Made by a program: the position numbers and the translations under genes. DNA of 64,000 nt. Origin: Bradyrhizobium ontarionense. Its GTDB lineage: Bacteria; Pseudomonadota; Alphaproteobacteria; Rhizobiales; Xanthobacteraceae. Every line of letters begins with the position of its first letter. Positions within the stretch are counted from its first letter, which is position 1. Shown in pieces: positions 62,487-64,000 of the stretch. The DNA is taken from assembly GCF_021088345.1 (NCBI RefSeq), contig NZ_CP088156.1:496001-560000 (forward strand), read 5' to 3'. The notes beneath the pieces were generated by a model. That model saw only the letters and a list, made by a program, of their open reading frames with translations, was not told the DNA's origin and searched no databases.

Positions 62487-63347
62487 ATGAAAGCGAGGGC
62501 TTTCAGCTATTTTCGTGCCGGTACGATCGAAGAAGCGCTGGATACTCACGCGCGGGCCGGCGACGATGCGCGCTTCATTGCCGGCGGACAGAGCCTGGTG
62601 CCCGCGCTTGCGCTGCGGTTGCAGGCGCCGCGGCTGCTGATCGACATCAACCACATCGACGACCTCAGGGGCGTGCGTTGCGAGGGCGAGTGGCTGCGGA
62701 TCGGCGCCTTGACGCGGCATTGCGAGATGTTGACCGAGCCGCTCATCACCGAGTTCGCACCGTTGCTGCGGGCGGCGGCACCGTTCGTGGCGCATCCCGC
62801 CATTCGCAATCGCGGCACGCTTGGCGGCAGCGTCGCGCTGGCCGACCCGGCGTCCGAGTTTCCTGCCATGATGCTGGCGCTCGATGCCGAGATCGAAATT
62901 GCGGGCGCCTCCGGACGGCGCCGTGTCCGGGCCGACGACTTCTTCGTCGATCTGTTCGAAACCGCAGTCGGGCCGGGCGAGCTCGTGACGGCGATTTTCG
63001 TGCCGCTGTTCCGCAGCAACCAGCGCGTCTGCTTCGACGAGCTGGCCCGCCGTCGCGGCGACTATGCGCTGGTCGGCTGCGGCATGCTGGCGACCTGCAA
63101 GGACGGTGTGATCGAGGCCATCCGCATGGCGTTCTTTTCGGTCGGCAACGTGCCGACCCGCGCCAGGACGGCGGAGGCCGTGCTGAGCGGTGTCCGTATC
63201 GATGCCGAGCGGATCGCGACAGCGCAGGCCGCGCTCGACGGCGATCTCGCGCCGCCCGAGAGCGATGAGGTGCCGCCGGCCATGCGCCTGCATCTCGCGC
63301 GGGTGCTGCTCGGTCGGATGCTGGGACGGCTGGGCGAGGCGGCATGA
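62487..63347 (+). CDS. Molybdenum hydroxylase FAD-binding subunit (CoxM/XdhB type)
   Basis: 286 residues; FAD subunit passing electrons from the iron-sulfur subunit to its acceptor. FAD loops FIAGGQSLVP and IRNRGTLGGSVALADP are intact. ATG at 62487 has GAGGAAA eight to nine bases upstream; an in-frame ATG at 62433 lies inside the operator. It overlaps the next gene by four bases. Confidence 0.92.
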   Translation: MKARAFSYFRAGTIEEALDTHARAGDDARFIAGGQSLVPALALRLQAPRLLIDINHIDDLRGVRCEGEWLRIGALTRHCEMLTEPLITEFAPLLRAAAPFVAHPAIRNRGTLGGSVALADPASEFPAMMLALDAEIEIAGASGRRRVRADDFFVDLFETAVGPGELVTAIFVPLFRSNQRVCFDELARRRGDYALVGCGMLATCKDGVIEAIRMAFFSVGNVPTRARTAEAVLSGVRIDAERIATAQAALDGDLAPPESDEVPPAMRLHLARVLLGRMLGRLGEAA

Positions 63348-63874
63348 GCAGCGATATCGACGAGGCCGAGGAGGCGGTGCGGGTCCGCTTCATCGTCAAC
63401 GGCAGCAAGGTCACCTGCGCGGTCGCGCCGCGTGACACGCTGGTTGATTGCCTGCGCAACTCACTCGAATTGACCGGGACACATGCCGGTTGCGAAATGG
63501 GGGCCTGCGGCGCCTGCCTGGTGCAGCTCGATGGACGCGCCGTGCACGCTTGCCTGATGTTCGCCGTGCAGGCCGACGGCGCGCGGGTCGACACCATCGA
63601 GGGGTTGTCCGAAAGCGGCGCCATCGCCGACCTGCAAGCGGAGTTTCATCGGCGCAACGCGCTGCAGTGCGGGTTCTGCACGCCGGGCATGCTGATCAAC
63701 GCCCACGAGCTGCTGGCCCGCGTCGCCGAGCCGAGCCGCGAGGCCATCCGCGATGCGCTCTCCGGAAATTTCTGCCGCTGCACCGGCTACGAGGCGATCA
63801 TCGATGCCATCGCTGCGGTGGCCGAGGCCCGCGTGGACCGGGCGGCGCAGGAGCGGGAGGCCGCGTCCCGATGA
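63344..63874 (+). CDS. Molybdenum hydroxylase 2Fe-2S subunit (CoxS/XdhC type)
   Basis: 176 residues with both [2Fe-2S] clusters: the plant-type loop CEMGACGACLV and the second CGFCTPG ... NFCRCTGYEAI. About 15 residues at each end exceed the family norm. It is coupled by ATGA to the large-subunit gene. Confidence 0.94.
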   Translation: MSSDIDEAEEAVRVRFIVNGSKVTCAVAPRDTLVDCLRNSLELTGTHAGCEMGACGACLVQLDGRAVHACLMFAVQADGARVDTIEGLSESGAIADLQAEFHRRNALQCGFCTPGMLINAHELLARVAEPSREAIRDALSGNFCRCTGYEAIIDAIAAVAEARVDRAAQEREAASR

Positions 63875-64000
63875 GTGCACCTCTCACCTCGCTCGATCGT
63901 CCGAACTCCTATATCGGTCGCGCCGTGCCGCGTCCCAACGCGAAGCGTTTGCTTGCCGGCCGCGGCCGATACGTTACGGACATCCGTCTGCCGCGCATGC
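63871..64000 (+). CDS. Molybdenum hydroxylase large subunit, N-terminal fragment (CoxL type, cut by window end)
   Basis: The first 43 codons are visible: MSAPLTSLDRPNSYIGRAVP then RLLAGRGRYVTDIRLP, the start of a molybdopterin-binding large subunit. The catalytic part is beyond the window, so CO dehydrogenase, xanthine dehydrogenase or another aldehyde/heterocycle hydroxylase cannot be told apart. Confidence 0.85.
   Translation, partial: MSAPLTSLDRPNSYIGRAVPRPNAKRLLAGRGRYVTDIRLPRM

Overview
The window looks like chromosomal DNA of a Bradyrhizobium-type alphaproteobacterium (Nitrobacteraceae). The basis is uniformly high GC, gene families typical of soil rhizobia, tightly packed operons with ATGA/GTGA overlaps, and two copies of a structured intergenic repeat of about 470 bp (97-570 and 28912-29384). 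This placement is an inference from gene content. No rRNA, tRNA, CRISPR array, integrase or transposase is visible.

Left part (0.8-20.2 kb, all rightward except one regulator): an EntD-like phosphopantetheinyl transferase stands alone. A 12-gene operon (1821-11905) follows. It joins a sugar/polyol ABC importer (binding protein, two permeases, a small membrane protein, two ATPases) to a PTS-driven dihydroxyacetone-type kinase (DhaL, DhaM, HPr, Enzyme I, a small HTH protein, DhaK). The apparent logic is ABC import of a small polyol or ketose, then PEP-dependent phosphorylation by soluble PTS parts; there is no EIIC. A GntR/HutC repressor then diverges from a peptide-scavenging operon: M20 peptidase, Tat-exported family-5 binding protein, two permeases, a double ATPase and a second M20-like protein that has lost one zinc site.

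Middle part (20.2-28.8 kb): a sulfide/persulfide-response island. A SqrR/BigR-type ArsR repressor with the diagnostic cysteine pair is divergent from sulfide:quinone reductase, a DUF2892 membrane protein and a CcoG/RdxA ferredoxin. On the repressor's own strand follow a membrane fusion protein, an RND pump and an AhpD-like protein. Two face-to-face promoters share one operator.

Right part (29.5-61.1 kb, all leftward): a complete extracellular contractile injection system (eCIS, Afp/PVC type). In transcription order it holds a DUF4255 tube terminator, an unknown protein, sheath, three tube-type proteins, DUF5908, LysM adaptor, VgrG-like hub, gp25-like wedge, PAAR-like tip, giant baseplate J protein, fibre, coiled-coil protein, second J-like baseplate protein, Ig-like repeat protein, CIS tape measure and an AAA+ ATPase. 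The payload end follows: three long DUF4157 proteins, one truncated chimeric DUF4157 remnant and a polytopic membrane protein. The three cargo candidates carry recognisable nucleic-acid-attacking motifs: two different deaminase-like motifs and one HNH/EndoVII-like nuclease motif. No immunity gene lies beside them.

Far right (61.5-64.0 kb): a TetR regulator with a perfect 14-bp inverted-repeat operator pair diverges from a molybdenum hydroxylase operon (FAD subunit, 2Fe-2S subunit, and the start of the large subunit, cut by the window edge).
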